From positions 4,734,501 through 4,798,500 of the forward strand of contig NC_062250.1 in NCBI RefSeq assembly GCF_905475465.1: a stretch of 64,000 nucleotides of DNA, given 5' to 3'. The DNA comes from Pieris napi (taxonomy: Eukaryota; Arthropoda; Insecta; Lepidoptera; Pieridae). The notes below the pieces were generated by a model. That model was given only the letters and a program-made list of their open reading frames with translations. It was not told the origin of the DNA and did not search any database. Positions 44,636 to 56,628 of this stretch are shown here, piece after piece (position 1 is the stretch's first letter; each line of letters opens with the position of its first letter). A program made the translations under genes and the position numbers.

Positions 44636-47600
44636 ATGGAAGTACAGAAAAGTGAGAATGGTGAGGTACAGGATGAGGAGTATAATCCGTACGAGCATCG
44701 GCAAGTGAAGAAACCTAATTCGTGAGTTATTAGCGGACCTGGCTGAGCATAGCTAAACCTTTTTTTTAATATAGCGATCCTACCTCGAGATTGAAGCGTT
44801 TTAATGGTGAAAGAATTTTTGAAACCGGTGATGTTTATTAGTAACAACATGAAACATACAATACTTCTTCTTTATACTACGTTATAGATTTTAGAAATAT
44901 TAATAGAAGCGTTAACATGGAGATTTATTTAGGAAATAATTTTGAACTACTTCCAATCAATATAGAAGTTAGCAAATTAGATACAAAGTTATGAGGTTCA
45001 GCTTCAAATTTTGGGGTGTATGTATGCCACAAGTACGATGACTTATAGTCTGTCAATTGCATTTTCTATATATTGATAATTCCATGTTAGTTGTGAAGAA
45101 CACACACATATACAACTAATGAAGCAGCCCTCAAGAATAGAATAACATTTCCAAAGGCCGGCAACGTATCCACTTTATTCAATAGCTTTCTCATTTGCCT
45201 CCAATCCCATAAAAGAGTTAGTCATGGAGGTTGAGATTTGTCAGAGGATAAATGTATTTTTTTTACCATTCCCTGAAAGATCGGCAACATACCCGCTAGT
45301 CCCCGACGTTGCAGGTGTCCATGGGCGGCGGTTATCACGTTATTCAATGTGACATGCTTGACTCGTTTACCTCCTGGTCCCATTAAAAAATGTAGGTGAT
45401 ATGGAATGGCTATAACACGGGGGTTAAAACTAACTTGCTGATTGCTACATTTAAACATCTGTTCACTTGTTCTGTTCTGTCCTGCTTCTGTAGCTTCCCG
45501 TTTATTATAAAAAATTTGCTGGAAATAGAACTCAGGACTTCCGATTTCTACGCATCGAACAAGACGCGATGGTGCAGTCCAAGCTTGATATAGTAATATC
45601 AAAAGCTTTGATAATACTTTTAGAAGATTAAAGCACAATTTATTTTTCAGTGATGTACGATCTCTGGCAAATTTACTAAAAGCCTCATTAGGCTCTGGTA
45701 TTCTAGCTATGCCTCTCGCCTTCTCAAATGCTGGATGGGGCTTTGGCATTATCGGCACAATCATAGTAGCATTTGTATGTGGACACTGCGTGCATATATT
45801 TGTAAGCATACTAATTGTTTATTTATACGAACTTAGCTGAATACTTTATAATAACATACTTGAATATTAATATACATACCTATAAGTACTTTTACTTCTT
45901 TAGGCGCGTTATGAAAAATTTATGGAAGTGAAATTTTACGATGAGCGCGCACCGTGACACAAAATTAACAGAATGAAGTTAGTGGCGCATGTTGGCACGC
46001 ACGCCGCCTCTGATCACTGTGTATTTATATTTATAATATTTATCCACATGCTTTGAGTTTCAACACGTCTTTTCATTTTGTTTTCATTAAACAAGTGCGA
46101 ATTTTATATGTGCGTCTGAATTATAATCAGAAGTGATTTAAATTGAATATTTAAATCAATACTAATTAAAATAATAATAAATATAAATATAATATTAATA
46201 AATATTTATTTATTAAATTTTTCAAATGTAAACTGAACTTTATTGACTATAATGACTCCTTTTTCAGTCTTTGATTATTTAATTGTAATATAAGGTTTTT
46301 ACTACAAGTTTGTCAGTTAAATTTCAAATACATAGAAATCTCAAACAAAATTATCGTTCTTTCGTTGGCTCTTTCAATGCCAATACGTTTTAGCTTATAG
46401 ATGGTCATGGTACGAAAAAATACTATTGACTTAAGAAACCTAAACTCATCAGCATTTCAACTGGGTTGCTTTAAGAAAGCTCATGGCATGGCCCCCTGAA
46501 ATTGAATTACTTACCATACCTTTTCGAAGACTAAATTTGATACGGGGTTAAGCACAAATGAGGTAGGCACTCCACATTTGTATATAAAACTATTGACGTG
46601 ACAACCTCTTATAATTCGATGGAGCCGGCTGCACGCACGAAAAAACATGACTCATGCGGCGTTACTCTCGCTCTGAGGCGTTACCTCGCTCTGAGGCGTT
46701 CCATTTAAATTTGACATAATTGTATTTATGCCTACAAATAAATGTAACTTGATCAATTCAATTGTGATTTCCATTTACCTATTTCTCTATATCCATTCAA
46801 AATACCTATCAAACAAATTAAATTAAATTTTTTTTGAAAAATGCAACCATATTTTTTTATGACGTTGTCACGTTCAACTATCGTCAGTAAACCGACTTTA
46901 CAGACAACCGATTTTTTTTAAAATTGCGGATTTTAATTTTGAATCCGAAGTGAATAAATAAGTAAAGTATATAACGCAGCTAATGTTTTACAGGTGACAG
47001 TATCTCGAGGTTGTTGTAAAGTGCTGAGAAAGCCTCTTTTAAACTACGCAGAGACGTGTGAAGCAGCGTTTTCCATTGGACCGAAGAAATTTCGACGCTT
47101 TGCGAGATTCGCTAGGTAAAATTTGTTTATACATGGTAAATAAAGCCTTTATTCTATGAACATTGGTTACAAAAACTTGGTAAGAAAAACAATTGCTAAC
47201 TTTTTTTTGTACTTGCAAAAGTACCATGGTACATAACCAACAACGAAGTTCACTAACAATTTAATATGAGAACTATCAAAGAGGAAATCCGGAGACTGGC
47301 AGCTAAATACAAAGAGCGGTTAAGCTGTCACCCAAACGAACTTGCTCGCCAACTCACCATTAGACAGTATGTGATCTCATAGCCATAGGGCTGATTGCAA
47401 ATACCCGCAGTTTTTTTTTTAACAACCAGTTTTATGGCCCGATTGTCTGACCTCCCTTATTTTATCCCATTCTGTCCTGGTCTTCATCTCGCAGACCCTG
47501 CCCATCTTTTTACTTGACGTCTTTAACATGACCTAAATAAATTATGCGCAATTAATATATTAATTTTTTTAGAGTTTTTGCTGAAGTTGCTCAGTTATTG

Positions 47601-50600
47601 ACTTATCTCGGAGTGTGCTGTATTTTCACTGTTTTAATTGCAGATTCTATAAAACAGGTATGTTATATTATTACTATGTAACAATAATTAAACTTAAGCA
47701 GTGGCTTTGTAATGTGGGTTCGATTCTTGGCGGATTAATATTTGTTTTGTTATGACACATAAGACTGACTATAACACTATAAACAATATCATAGTTCTTA
47801 TTGTATGCAACAAAAATATTTATTTATTTAATTTTTCAAATGTAAACTGAACTCTATTGACTATAATGACTCCTTTTCCAGTCTGTGATTATTTAATTGT
47901 AATTAATTATTTACATGCAATCAAAAACTATTTTTAATAATGCCAAAGAAGTATATCTTCTTACGCGCGTACATCAGTACACGCACCCTTTTTTTTTGAG
48001 TGAGCGACTGGATCATTGGCCAAAACATTAAAAAAAAAAAGCAATTGACAGGTCTGTGATAAACACTTCTAATTATAGAGAGTAGGGAGGCCCGGTTTTC
48101 AAATTATCGCATGATGGCGAGCAATATACTATTCCTTCAACTTAAAATTACGGAGATATTCAAATTAACAAGTGTTAAAAAATCGAGAGTCTACATATTA
48201 ACGAGATTAATCACGTTCTTCATAAAGAACTTGTTAAGTTCAATACTGTTATTCTAATACCTTTCAGCTTTTCGATCGCTACGTAACATCTGCAATAGTA
48301 CCAGTTGAATACTATTGCCTGGCGATTCTAGTACCCCTGTGTATAATGTGTCAAATAAGATACTTAAAATGGCTGGCCCCATTTTCATTGATCGCAAATG
48401 TTCTTCTAGTAGCCACATTTGCAATATGCATCTACTATATATTTAAGGATGAAATAACATTGAATGGTAGAAAGGTGATCGGACCTGCAGCTCGCTTGCC
48501 AGCTTTTCTTTCGTAAGTATTATGACAATGTTCTATTATCTATATAATATAAATGAATCAAATATTACTAAACACAAAACTCAAAGACGGCTGGTGCAAT
48601 AATAGAGATTTTTATTTATTCCTTGAAATCTGAGGATAAATGAAAAATTTAGTTTTATTTCAAACATAGGTTTTTATTCCGAAAACCTGAACAGTCAATA
48701 TTAGCATATAAAAATGTTCCAAATGGTATCTAGGTACTAAAAGTTAGGCTAAGTAAAAACAATATTAAGATGAAGTTCGCGGGGGCAGCAAGTCATCAAT
48801 ACAAATTAAATTCCATAAATTAAAAAGAATGTACAAATACCCCTTTTTTAACAAATACCACCAAAATACACCCAATAGTATTAACTAACAATTACTTATT
48901 TGTATTCATGGGTCTATTACTAAGAGAATTGAATTAGTTAGGACGTGATCCTGTTATGCAAATTTCCCAAGCCATTATAGACATATTTATCATTCTCGTG
49001 AGACAATTCTTGTGCTTTCGTGCATTCCAGATTTAATTATGTAAAAGGTCTACTAATTCACACTTACAGGAAGTTTGTTCCGAATTTATAATTACTCATT
49101 ATTTCACACATTGGCTCTTGTTCAGCACTGCGATTCTGTAACTCACTTTTCGAACTCACACAGCGGTTTTCGCATCGGCGGTCGCTATCAAATCATTCGT
49201 GAAGCAGTCATTTTATGATTTGGCATTATGAAAAGGTGGGAGCTGGTAGTTTATTGTTTATTACGACTGATTTTAGCGACCGCCGATGCGAAAACCGCTG
49301 TGTGAGTTACAGAATCGCAGGGCTGTCCGACTACTTGTCTTGAACTCATCAACTTCATAGTTTAACAATTAGTTTGCTTGAATCACGTTACAAACTTCTT
49401 ATTCTCCCATATGTTTTAAAAGAACAGTGATCTTCGCAATGGAGGGAATTGGCGTTGTGATGCCGGTAGAGAATGCTATGAAGAAACCGCAACACTTTCT
49501 GGGATGCCCCAGCGTTCTGGTAATAGCGATGTCCTTCATCATGATGCTTTACACCATCCTAGGTGTGTTTGGATACTTCAGATATGGCGATGAGCTAAAG
49601 GGTTCCATCACTTTGAACCTGCCTATTGATGATTGGTAAGAACGTCTTTAACGAGATAATTTAAAATTGTACAATTATAGTCCTTTTCATGAAAGAAGTC
49701 CCCCAGACGCGGCGCTGCAATCGCATAACGTAATGTTACCATTTATGAGTAAAAAAATTACCTATTTTATTTACATTTAGCAGATGTAATTTATCAAAAA
49801 ATATTATTTTCTGCATACTTCGATGAAACAATATTTATGTTATGTAAAAAGTATATTTTTATTTACTTATATTAGCGGTGTTCTACCTACTTACAGGGAA
49901 AAGATGAGAAAATAGGGTAAAGAAAAGCATTAAGCAATACAATTTTTTATTCAGAGTTTTATTGCATAATTGTTGGGTTACAGTTTTTTTTGAAGTAACG
50001 CCGCTATTATACCTTCGTTTGTAATTCTTGTTACAGTTTTCTCTGACACACCTGCAATTAAATTATAGAATTAAAAATAATAGTAACTTTAAGTTTATAA
50101 TGCTTATGTAATATATGTTTTAATTTCAGTTACCTAGTTTCATCACGTTATGTATTTATTCAATTTTGTCGCAAAAACGAATTTATATAATAAAAGTCCC
50201 ATCAATACAGCAAAAAATTATTAAACGGCAACTCTAAAAAGTACCTGTTATGGCGGCAACTCTCTTCCGAACATTGTTTAGTGGTATTAAAACACCTTGA
50301 TTCTTATGTTCCGCTTCACAGAACTCTTTCACCTTTAATATCATTTCTCGAGCCGAATTTTTTACAACTTTTGGCATTGTAATCAATCTTCAAAATGCAC
50401 TAAACTAGTTAAAAATTCACAAAAATCTACCACAACAAACGAACTTGATAACATCGACGAATGACAACATTGCCGACCTGTCAAATTTAGTTCCAAAAAT
50501 TACCGCGGGACTTCTTTCATGAAAAGCACTATACTTAAAGTTTTTCCTTATAATTCGTTAACTCTAAGACAACTCGCTTGACTGTCCTGAATCGTCCACT

Positions 50601-52178
50601 ATTAAGATAGACATATTTAGCGTTCAATCATATTCAAGTTCCCCTCTCGCGAGGGGAGGTGTTTAGGCCCGTTCTGGAACTGCCATACCCGTGTACATCT
50701 AAGTAAAAAAGGCTTTAGTTAAAAAAGTATATAGGTTGCAAAACCCCTATAGGAATATTACTTTTTAAGATTTTGTTATAGTGTTAATAGATTTAAATTT
50801 AAAAAAATCTAGTGTTTTGTATTTTTATCTTTTTTTCAGGCCAGCTGTATGTGCAAAGGTTTTTATAGCTATTTCGATATTTCTCACATATCCTTTACAC
50901 TTTTACGTCGTTGTCGGAGTGCTCACAAGATTCTCAGAGCCCTACGTGAAGAAAGAATATAGGAATATGTCACAAATTATGGGAAGAACTGCTATTGTAT
51001 TGCTTTGCGGTAAGGATTACTGTAGGCGTTATAAATAGAAAAATTGTATGAAAACGAATATTTTTCCTTATATATGGGATTCAAACCCACATCGACCATA
51101 TGCTTTAATTACTATGTAGATGGTGTTAATGAATTTAAAAAAAGTGCGTGCGCACAAAGTACACATGTCAGAAGTAAAACTTCTTTGGCAAACTAATTTT
51201 TAAGTCTTGTTCATATTTACACCAAGCTTTAGATTTCCAAGACTTAGAGGGAGTGAAAAAGGAAGATATGTTAGAAATTAATTGAATTTAATTGTCATTA
51301 AAATATTAAAAGTGTCGAAAATTCATACAAATTATTATTTTTTTTAATTTATTTCTTCGATGATAAAAGCACGTGGCATTTTAATTTACAATTCGTCATT
51401 TGAGATTTCAATAAATTATTTTGCATAAAATATAAAATATTAAGTATGTATTTCATAAATTCTCTTTTTTTTATTTAATTATATCAGGTAATTCGCCCTT
51501 CTCACTCTCTCTCAATCGGACTCAATTGCTCTCTCCCTTTTCTTCGACAAAAACGCTGCACATCTTCGTGACGCTAATATTATTATTATTGCGTTTCATC
51601 CGTAAAAAAATTACCCTCATAAAAAAAGCTTTACTTCAAAAACAGTGGCGCTAAAACTTTTTAGTTCTGGGATTCCGATTGTTGTATTTGTTTCGTAATA
51701 TTTTCATACAGGCAAATGTCATCAGTTTTCTATGAATGACACACCGTCAACTTTTTGGGTCTAAGGTATGGTGTTCTCGCGATGTTCTTCTTCACTTTAA
51801 ACTGTGTTAAATGCGCACATAGAAAGATCATTCATGCACAGCCGGAGTTCGAACCCACGAGCTCAGGGTACACTGCAACATTCTTTTAATGTATTTAATT
51901 AGTATTAAAAGATTTTTTTCCTTCTAGGAGGCATTGGAGTAGCACTACCAATGCTAGAGTACATTACAAATTTCGTTGGCGCTTTATTCTACTCAATTCT
52001 CGGTCTCGTGATACCAGGAGTAGTAGAAACTATTTACAAATGGAAGGATCTTGGAAAGTTCAACTGGATCCTATGGAAAAACATCATAATAGTCTTATTT
52101 GGAGTATTTTGTGTTATCTCAGGATGTGCTGTTACTATCGGTGATATTATTAAAAGACTTAACAATCCTTTAGTGTAA
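44636..52178 (+). CDS. Proton-coupled amino-acid transporter-like protein B (SLC36/PAT), 8 exons, 440 aa
   Basis: Exons: 44636-44721, 45651-45801, 46994-47115, 47573-47657, 48268-48512, 49423-49635, 50840-51009 and 51928-52178. The 1323 nt stay in frame, and exons 2-7 have exactly the same lengths and phases as PAT-A. The N-terminus has YNPYEHR (residues 16-22). Exon 2 carries KASLGSGILAMPLAFSNAGW, closer to the family consensus than PAT-A, which has G in place of M. Exon 6 is 58/71 identical to PAT-A by my count and exon 2 about 64%. Family role: H+-coupled uptake or lysosomal export of small amino acids; substrate unknown. Exon 6 follows an AAAAG acceptor with a weak pyrimidine tract. AATAAA at 52236-52241 is a good polyadenylation signal. 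Confidence 0.92.
45895..46290 (-). repeat. Dispersed element, family B, left part, in PAT-B intron 2
   Basis: Begins CTTCTTTAGGCGCGTTATGA, continues GCGCGCACCGTGACACAAAA, then shares long runs with 29488-29853 and stops abruptly at AATTGTAATA. The missing right end is represented by the fragment 47815-47995 in intron 4 of the same gene. Confidence 0.65.
47262..47395 (+). pseudogene. jockey-type LINE fragment in PAT-B intron 3
   Basis: One frame reads MRTIKEEIRRLAAKYKERLS and then CHPNELARQLTIRQY before a stop. This resembles the C-terminus of jockey-clade polymerases (TIREEI.RLA..Y..RL..HPN.LA..L). Only about 40 codons survive. Confidence 0.6.
47815..47995 (-). repeat. Dispersed element, family B, right part, in PAT-B intron 4
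   Basis: AATTTTTCAAATGTAAACTG, CATGCAATCAAAAACTATTT and GCGCGTACATCAGTACACGC match 29488-29853. It ends about 270 bp upstream of exon 5. Confidence 0.65.
49123..49325. mobile_element. Long-inverted-repeat MITE in PAT-B intron 5
   Basis: Left arm CAGCACTGCGATTCTGTAAC; right arm GTTACAGAATCGCAGGGCTG. The right arm has lost the ATCAGAATGCC...GCTTC segment, which differs from the deletion in the PAT-A copy. It lies in the same intron number as the PAT-A copy, 97 bp before exon 6. Confidence 0.85.
49678..50531 (-). mobile_element. 854-bp TA-flanked DNA transposon in PAT-B intron 6
   Basis: Terminal inverted repeats: left TAGTCCTTTTCATGAAAGAA then GTCCC; right end, read in reverse, TAGTGCTTTTCATGAAAGAA then GTCCC (one mismatch in 25). 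TA occurs immediately outside both ends (49676-49677 and 50532-50533). The minus strand carries a small spliced ORF (49978-50377). It is non-autonomous: there is no DDE domain. Confidence 0.8.
49978..50377 (-). CDS. Spliced 68-aa helix-turn-helix ORF of the transposon
   Basis: Predicted exons on the minus strand are 50377-50245 and 50051-49978, with donor ACAG|GTAC and acceptor ATTGCAG|G; 207 nt including stop. The first exon reads MPKVVKNSAREMILKVKEFC then EAEHKNQGVLIPLNNVRKRV AAIT; joining in phase gives a TGVSEKTVTRI helix-turn-helix recognition segment, after which the frame ends at LLQKKL. Insect Tc1-like transposases have a very similar N-terminal text, so this is the DNA-binding N-terminus of a lost transposase. 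If expressed it could bind the element ends and act as a repressor; that is inference. Each exon alone is under 50 codons. Confidence 0.6.
51143..51641 (+). repeat. Family A dispersed element, uninterrupted copy, in PAT-B intron 7
   Basis: From GTGCGTGCGCACAAAGTACA and CAGAAGTAAAACTTCTTTGG through GACTTAGAGGGAGTGAAAAA, TTTGAGATTTCAATAAATTA and CATCTTCGTGACGCTAATAT to AAGCTTTACTTCAAAAA. It is the same family, in the same intron number, as the copy in PAT-A that was hit by the LTR element. Confidence 0.7.
51647..51885 (-). mobile_element. Decayed tRNA-derived SINE in PAT-B intron 7, minus strand
   Basis: Tail AGTGGCGCTAAAACTTTTTA at the left; GTCAACTTTTTGGGTCTAAG in the body; CACAGCCGGAGTTCGAACCC (B-box complement) at the right. 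It ends about 40 bp before exon 8. Confidence 0.7.
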
Positions 52179-52235
52179 TAAAAGTGTTCATCCTTATATT
52201 ATAAGCTTTGTTATGCAAGACAAACTTCTTTTATA

Positions 52236-52241
52236 AATAAA
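52236..52241 (+). promoter_or_regulatory. Polyadenylation signal of PAT-B
   Basis: AATAAA 58 bp after the stop codon, followed by a T-rich stretch (AAAATTATTTTC). Confidence 0.6.
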
Positions 52242-52417
52242 GTGAGTAATACTTAATTAAAAATTATTTTCAGCCGAGTCCAACTTATAACTTAATATTA
52301 TCTTCAATAAACTCAATAAACAACTATAAATAGTATGTCTAACGCAAGGACTCATCAGTACCAATCTAGTGGATATTATGAAAAAGATGCAGATAATAAG
52401 AATTAGTAAAAAAAAAA

Positions 52418-52930
52418 GTGTGTCAGAAGTGAAACTTCTGTGGCAAACTAATCTTTAAGTGTTGTTCATATTTATACAAATCTAAAAGTTTAGTGTTCCG
52501 ATACTTAGAGGGACGGAAAAAGGAATATATGTTAGGATTTTAATGTATTTAAGTGTCGAATAATAAATAATAAATAATAAATAATAAATAAAAGTGTGTG
52601 TGTACAAAGTACACATGTCAGAAGTGAAACTTCAGTGGCAAACTAATCTTGAAGTGTTGTTCATATTTATACAAATCTAAAAGTTTAGATTTCCGATACT
52701 TAGAGGGAAGGAAAAAGGAAGATATGTTAGGAATTTAATGAATTTAATTGTCATTAAAATATTAAGTGTCGAATAATAAATAATAAATAACAAATAATAA
52801 ACAATAAATAATGTGACGGTAAATTTTTATTTTCCAACGCCGATAAAGAAGTTTGACTTCAAAAAGGAACATGGCGCGTAACCGAAAACTGTGACGCGTA
52901 ACGAAAAATGTTACACTAAAAATTCCAACC
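52418..52930 (+). repeat. Two tandem family A copies with (AATA)n linkers
   Basis: GTCAGAAGTGAAACTTC occurs near 52423 and again near 52617. Each is followed by GTTGTTCATATTTATACAAA and a copy of ATACTTAGAGGGA.GGAAAA, and each ends in AATAAATAATAAATAA-type simple repeats (about 52560-52590 and 52774-52812). The second extends to AAGAAGTTTCACTTCAACAA at about 52950. Confidence 0.7.
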
Positions 52931-55900
52931 CCGATAAAGAAGTTTCACTTCAACAATTTTCTTATAAAACGCAAAATAAATTATAGTAGAGCAATTTTTT
53001 GCTCCCGTAGAGCAATTTTTTGCAGCTGATGACCTCAGCCCTAGTTGCGTTTGATAAACGACTTTTTGACCACCTTGTATACAGGTACCAAGCAAGAACT
53101 CTGGCGACGAAGTGCATAGTGGTCTTAATGAAAGAAAACATACTATATTGACAGGAATGTAACAATGAAGTGTTACGAACTGCACGTGGTCATTTGCATT
53201 CTATTTAATCAATCACTCATTCATATTGTTATCATTACACGAAGAATTAGAAAAACATTCTTAAAGATAGACTCGATTCTAATTTCAATTCAAGAACTTT
53301 CTTTATTAATATTGACAAAACGAACTTGCTATATATCTTTTAGATATATAATATAATCGAATCGTCAATTTTGAATCAAATTAGGAAATTACAATTTAAG
53401 AGCCAATCTATTGAGCTAGTCCGTTTAGTAAAAGTGAAATTAGCAATGTGTAAATATTCTAAAAAGTTTACCATACATTGCTTATTCATGTTTTAAATCA
53501 GTCGTTAGTCGAAGTCAATCCAGCATTTTTGTAGTTGTTTTCCGACGTTAATCAAACGATGACGACTCTGAGTACTGTGGGAATTTATTAACAATAATAT
53601 TCACACTTTATTCACACCACAACAAAACAAAATAGGAGAAAATGGGAATAAAAGAGACAAGGGATGATACCCCCTATTATTGAAGTTATATTTCTTTTGG
53701 CGCGTTAAGGAAAAATAATAAGAGTAAATTTTTACGATGCGCGCACACACCGTCACAAAAAACCGACACCCTGAAGTTAGCTATAGTCAACATTTTAGTT
53801 TTTTTGAAGTTATTCTTCTTTTCGCGCGTTAGGGTAAAATGATGAGAGTAATTTTTTTCTCTTGTTAGTATCGTTTTTTCTACAAACGTAGAATAAGACG
53901 AAAGATAAAATGTTTCAGAAGATTTTTATCTTGTACACAGTTTTTGTAAACGTAAAAAATATAATACAGAACTTATATTAACTTTGTATAATTACATGCA
54001 AGATAAAAATAACAAACGGGTCTATCGATACAATATTGTTATTTCATTCTTCAACGTATACTCTGCGAGGTTTGCACGACTAAAGGCATAGCATTCCACG
54101 ATTTTTCCATAGTTTTCCTAACGAAAAAGTAAAAACGTGCCAATGATGACATTTCTGTTGAATCCTATTAGGCACAAAAACTATTATATTATTATCTATT
54201 ATAGAACTATTCAATAAAATATACGAAAATTTCAGCTGATCTATGCGTTTGATACGGAAATTTTCACGTCACGTAACTATCCAGTGTTAGAGCACGTTAG
54301 TCTTAAGTGCTTAACAGTCGTAAGTGATAAAACACGAACAGTGTGTCTTCCCCTCAATAAAGACTGTAAGTAGTGTTATTGGGCACTTTCTTATGTTAAA
54401 AATCCTTTTTAGTACGTAACCTTATTACTTTTAAAATACCTATTAGTCTTAAGTTAGGCTAGATAATTTTCAATGAAGAGACACTTAAAACATGACTAAT
54501 GGAGCAATTTTACTTAATCTAGAATGAAATATACAAACGAAGAACAGAAGCAGAACCCGGAGACATAAACTAGTGTTTTAAAAGTAGGTTATAACCAGAA
54601 CCGTGTAATTCCTAGGCGTAAACATAACTCAAGCATAACTAATGGAGTGTTAAGACACGATTGGAAAATAATTGGAAATAAATATTTGAACTAATGTAAA
54701 TATGTATTATTTCTATAATACGTTCATAAACCAATCACCTGCAATTCAGTTTAGAAGGAACGGAATAATAATGAATAAGTGGAGTTTGAAAAAAAAAAGA
54801 AAAAAGTTTTAGTACAAATAATAAAAAAGGATGTACCTATAGTTAAAAGACAAAGTTCACTAGCCCTAAACTAGGATTCATTATTTGGATTTAAGATAAA
54901 CATTTCCATCGCACATTACATTTGTGTAACTCTAGCGGTTTTGGCACGCCAGAATAGCTCGCAGATGGTAGAGTTTTTCCTACTTACTTGATAATTTGGA
55001 CAATTCACACAATATCTTTATAAATTGTTGCCTATATTGTGTTATTCTGATCTATAAGCTATATTGATGTAAAGTTTCATTAAAATCCATTCAGTAGTTT
55101 TTACGTGAAAGAGTAACAAACTTACGAACTTTCGCGTTAATAATATAAGGAGGATTTAAGGCACTTAAGTTCTACATAACATGATAATCTGTGTAAGTAC
55201 GCAGAAAAATATACATTCTGTGGTCATTCTTCGATACTCAAATTCCGACAGAACGGAGGTCAGACATGACACTTTAATATTTCTGGTTCAGGGGCCTTAG
55301 TCAAAATGCCTTAACAGTAGTGTATGTAGAAAGTCAAAAACTAAATTTGTCTGGAAATGACAGTTCGTGTCGAAAAGTTTTCATAGTTTTCATCAATTTA
55401 GTTTTTGACTGGGCTGTTTTTCCTTGGAAAAATCGCAACAGTATTATATTTTCCAGCTTTCATCCCTGAATGATACCTCAACATGATCTGCAGTTGAACA
55501 TTCTAACCATTAAAGATAAATTTGATAGATATAATCTATAGAATATTTGTGTGATATAAAGGTGCGATTTAAGCGGTGAGAGCAGAGTCGTTAAGGGTGA
55601 CCTTCAACTGTGTCACTGCGGTCAAACCCAGTGCCCCATGTGACCGACATCTGGTCGACGATGTAGGCAAAATATATAAAAGAAAATTATCTAAGAGAAA
55701 GATACAACCTGATGTCGAGAGTTATAAAAGGTTGTTGCGCCACAGGATTATTCAGCTTTAATAATAGGATCCGGCGTTGTCCATGGGCGGCGTTTATCAG
55801 TTTATTCAAACTAGGTCTTCTGTCCCATTAAAAAATATCAACACGTGCCACAGACCTTAAATGATTACTCTCAAAAACGTATTAACCTAAAAAAAAGTAA

Positions 55901-56345
55901 CTGTAATTACGGATCTTAGCGATGTAAGCACATAATATGTCAGAGATTAGACAATTAACTTAATAGGTATACTAGAGACAGACAATTGCATAATTTACAC
56001 AATGTAGTACACGTGTAGCAGTCTATTTCCACCGAAATATCTCGTCCATTCCCTTAAGCCCTTGACACAGATTACATTGTAACATATAAATTAAGCTGTC
56101 ACGTGAAAACTCGAAGCATTAACATCTTTCATTGTGGCAGTCTTTAAGCTGTACAAATTATGTAGATTAGAAAAATAATTATGTAAGTCATAGCTGATAA
56201 TGCAGTACGTAGTGTAATTAAAAAGAACATTTATATGGTAAAATATGTGACGTGGTTATTTTCGTACATAAACTTTGTATGCTATCGCTGTATAATGCGG
56301 TATTTTTACGACGTTTAGATGATAGCCTTTTTTTTTAAATTAATC
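52931..56345. other. Gene-poor stretch downstream of PAT-B
   Basis: A duplicated scrap of the CGCGCGTTAGGG family B end lies at 53695-53880. The stretch 54280-54365 followed by GTAAGT could be a non-coding first exon but has no coding text. A frame at 55576-55761 (61 codons) is not recognised. A 15-bp inverted repeat AGTCAAAAACTAAAT/ATTTAGTTTTTGACT lies at 55331 and 55395. Nothing firmer can be called. Confidence 0.5.
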
Positions 56346-56363
56346 TTTTTTAAATATTTCGAG

Positions 56364-56628
56364 CAGTGTGCGACTCTCATACCTGAGGTCGTAGGTTCGA
56401 TCCCCGGCTGTGCACCAATAGACTTTCTTTCTATGAGCGCATTTAACATGTGCTCGAACGGTGAAGGGAAACATCGTGAGGAAAACGTGTGTCTTAGACC
56501 TAAAAAAGACGGCGTGTGTCAGGCACTGGAGGCTGATCACCTATTTGCCTATTAGATTTAAAAATCATCATGAAACAGATTCAGAAATCTGAGGCCAAGA
56601 CCTAAAGAGGTTGTAGCGCCACTGATTT
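56364..56628 (+). mobile_element. tRNA-derived SINE lacking its A-box segment but with an 18-bp target duplication
   Basis: TTTTTTAAATATTTCGAG flanks the element directly on both sides (56346-56363 and 56629-56646). The head is CAGTG joined straight to TGCGACTCTC: the A-box segment TTGGCCTAGTGGCTTCAGC of other copies is missing. B box GGTTCGATCCCC and the full body and tail remain. Confidence 0.85.

Noticed and set aside
45222..45809. 195-codon open frame on the minus strand
   Set aside because: It is antisense to PAT-B exon 2 and its upstream intron and matches no family; a chance frame over real coding sequence.
54280..54366. Possible non-coding first exon ending in GTAAGT
   Set aside because: Only a donor-like site supports it; no promoter motif or downstream exon could be linked.
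55576..55761. 61-codon frame with basic C-terminus
   Set aside because: Not recognised, no splice or promoter support, next to LINE-tail-like text; too weak to call a gene.
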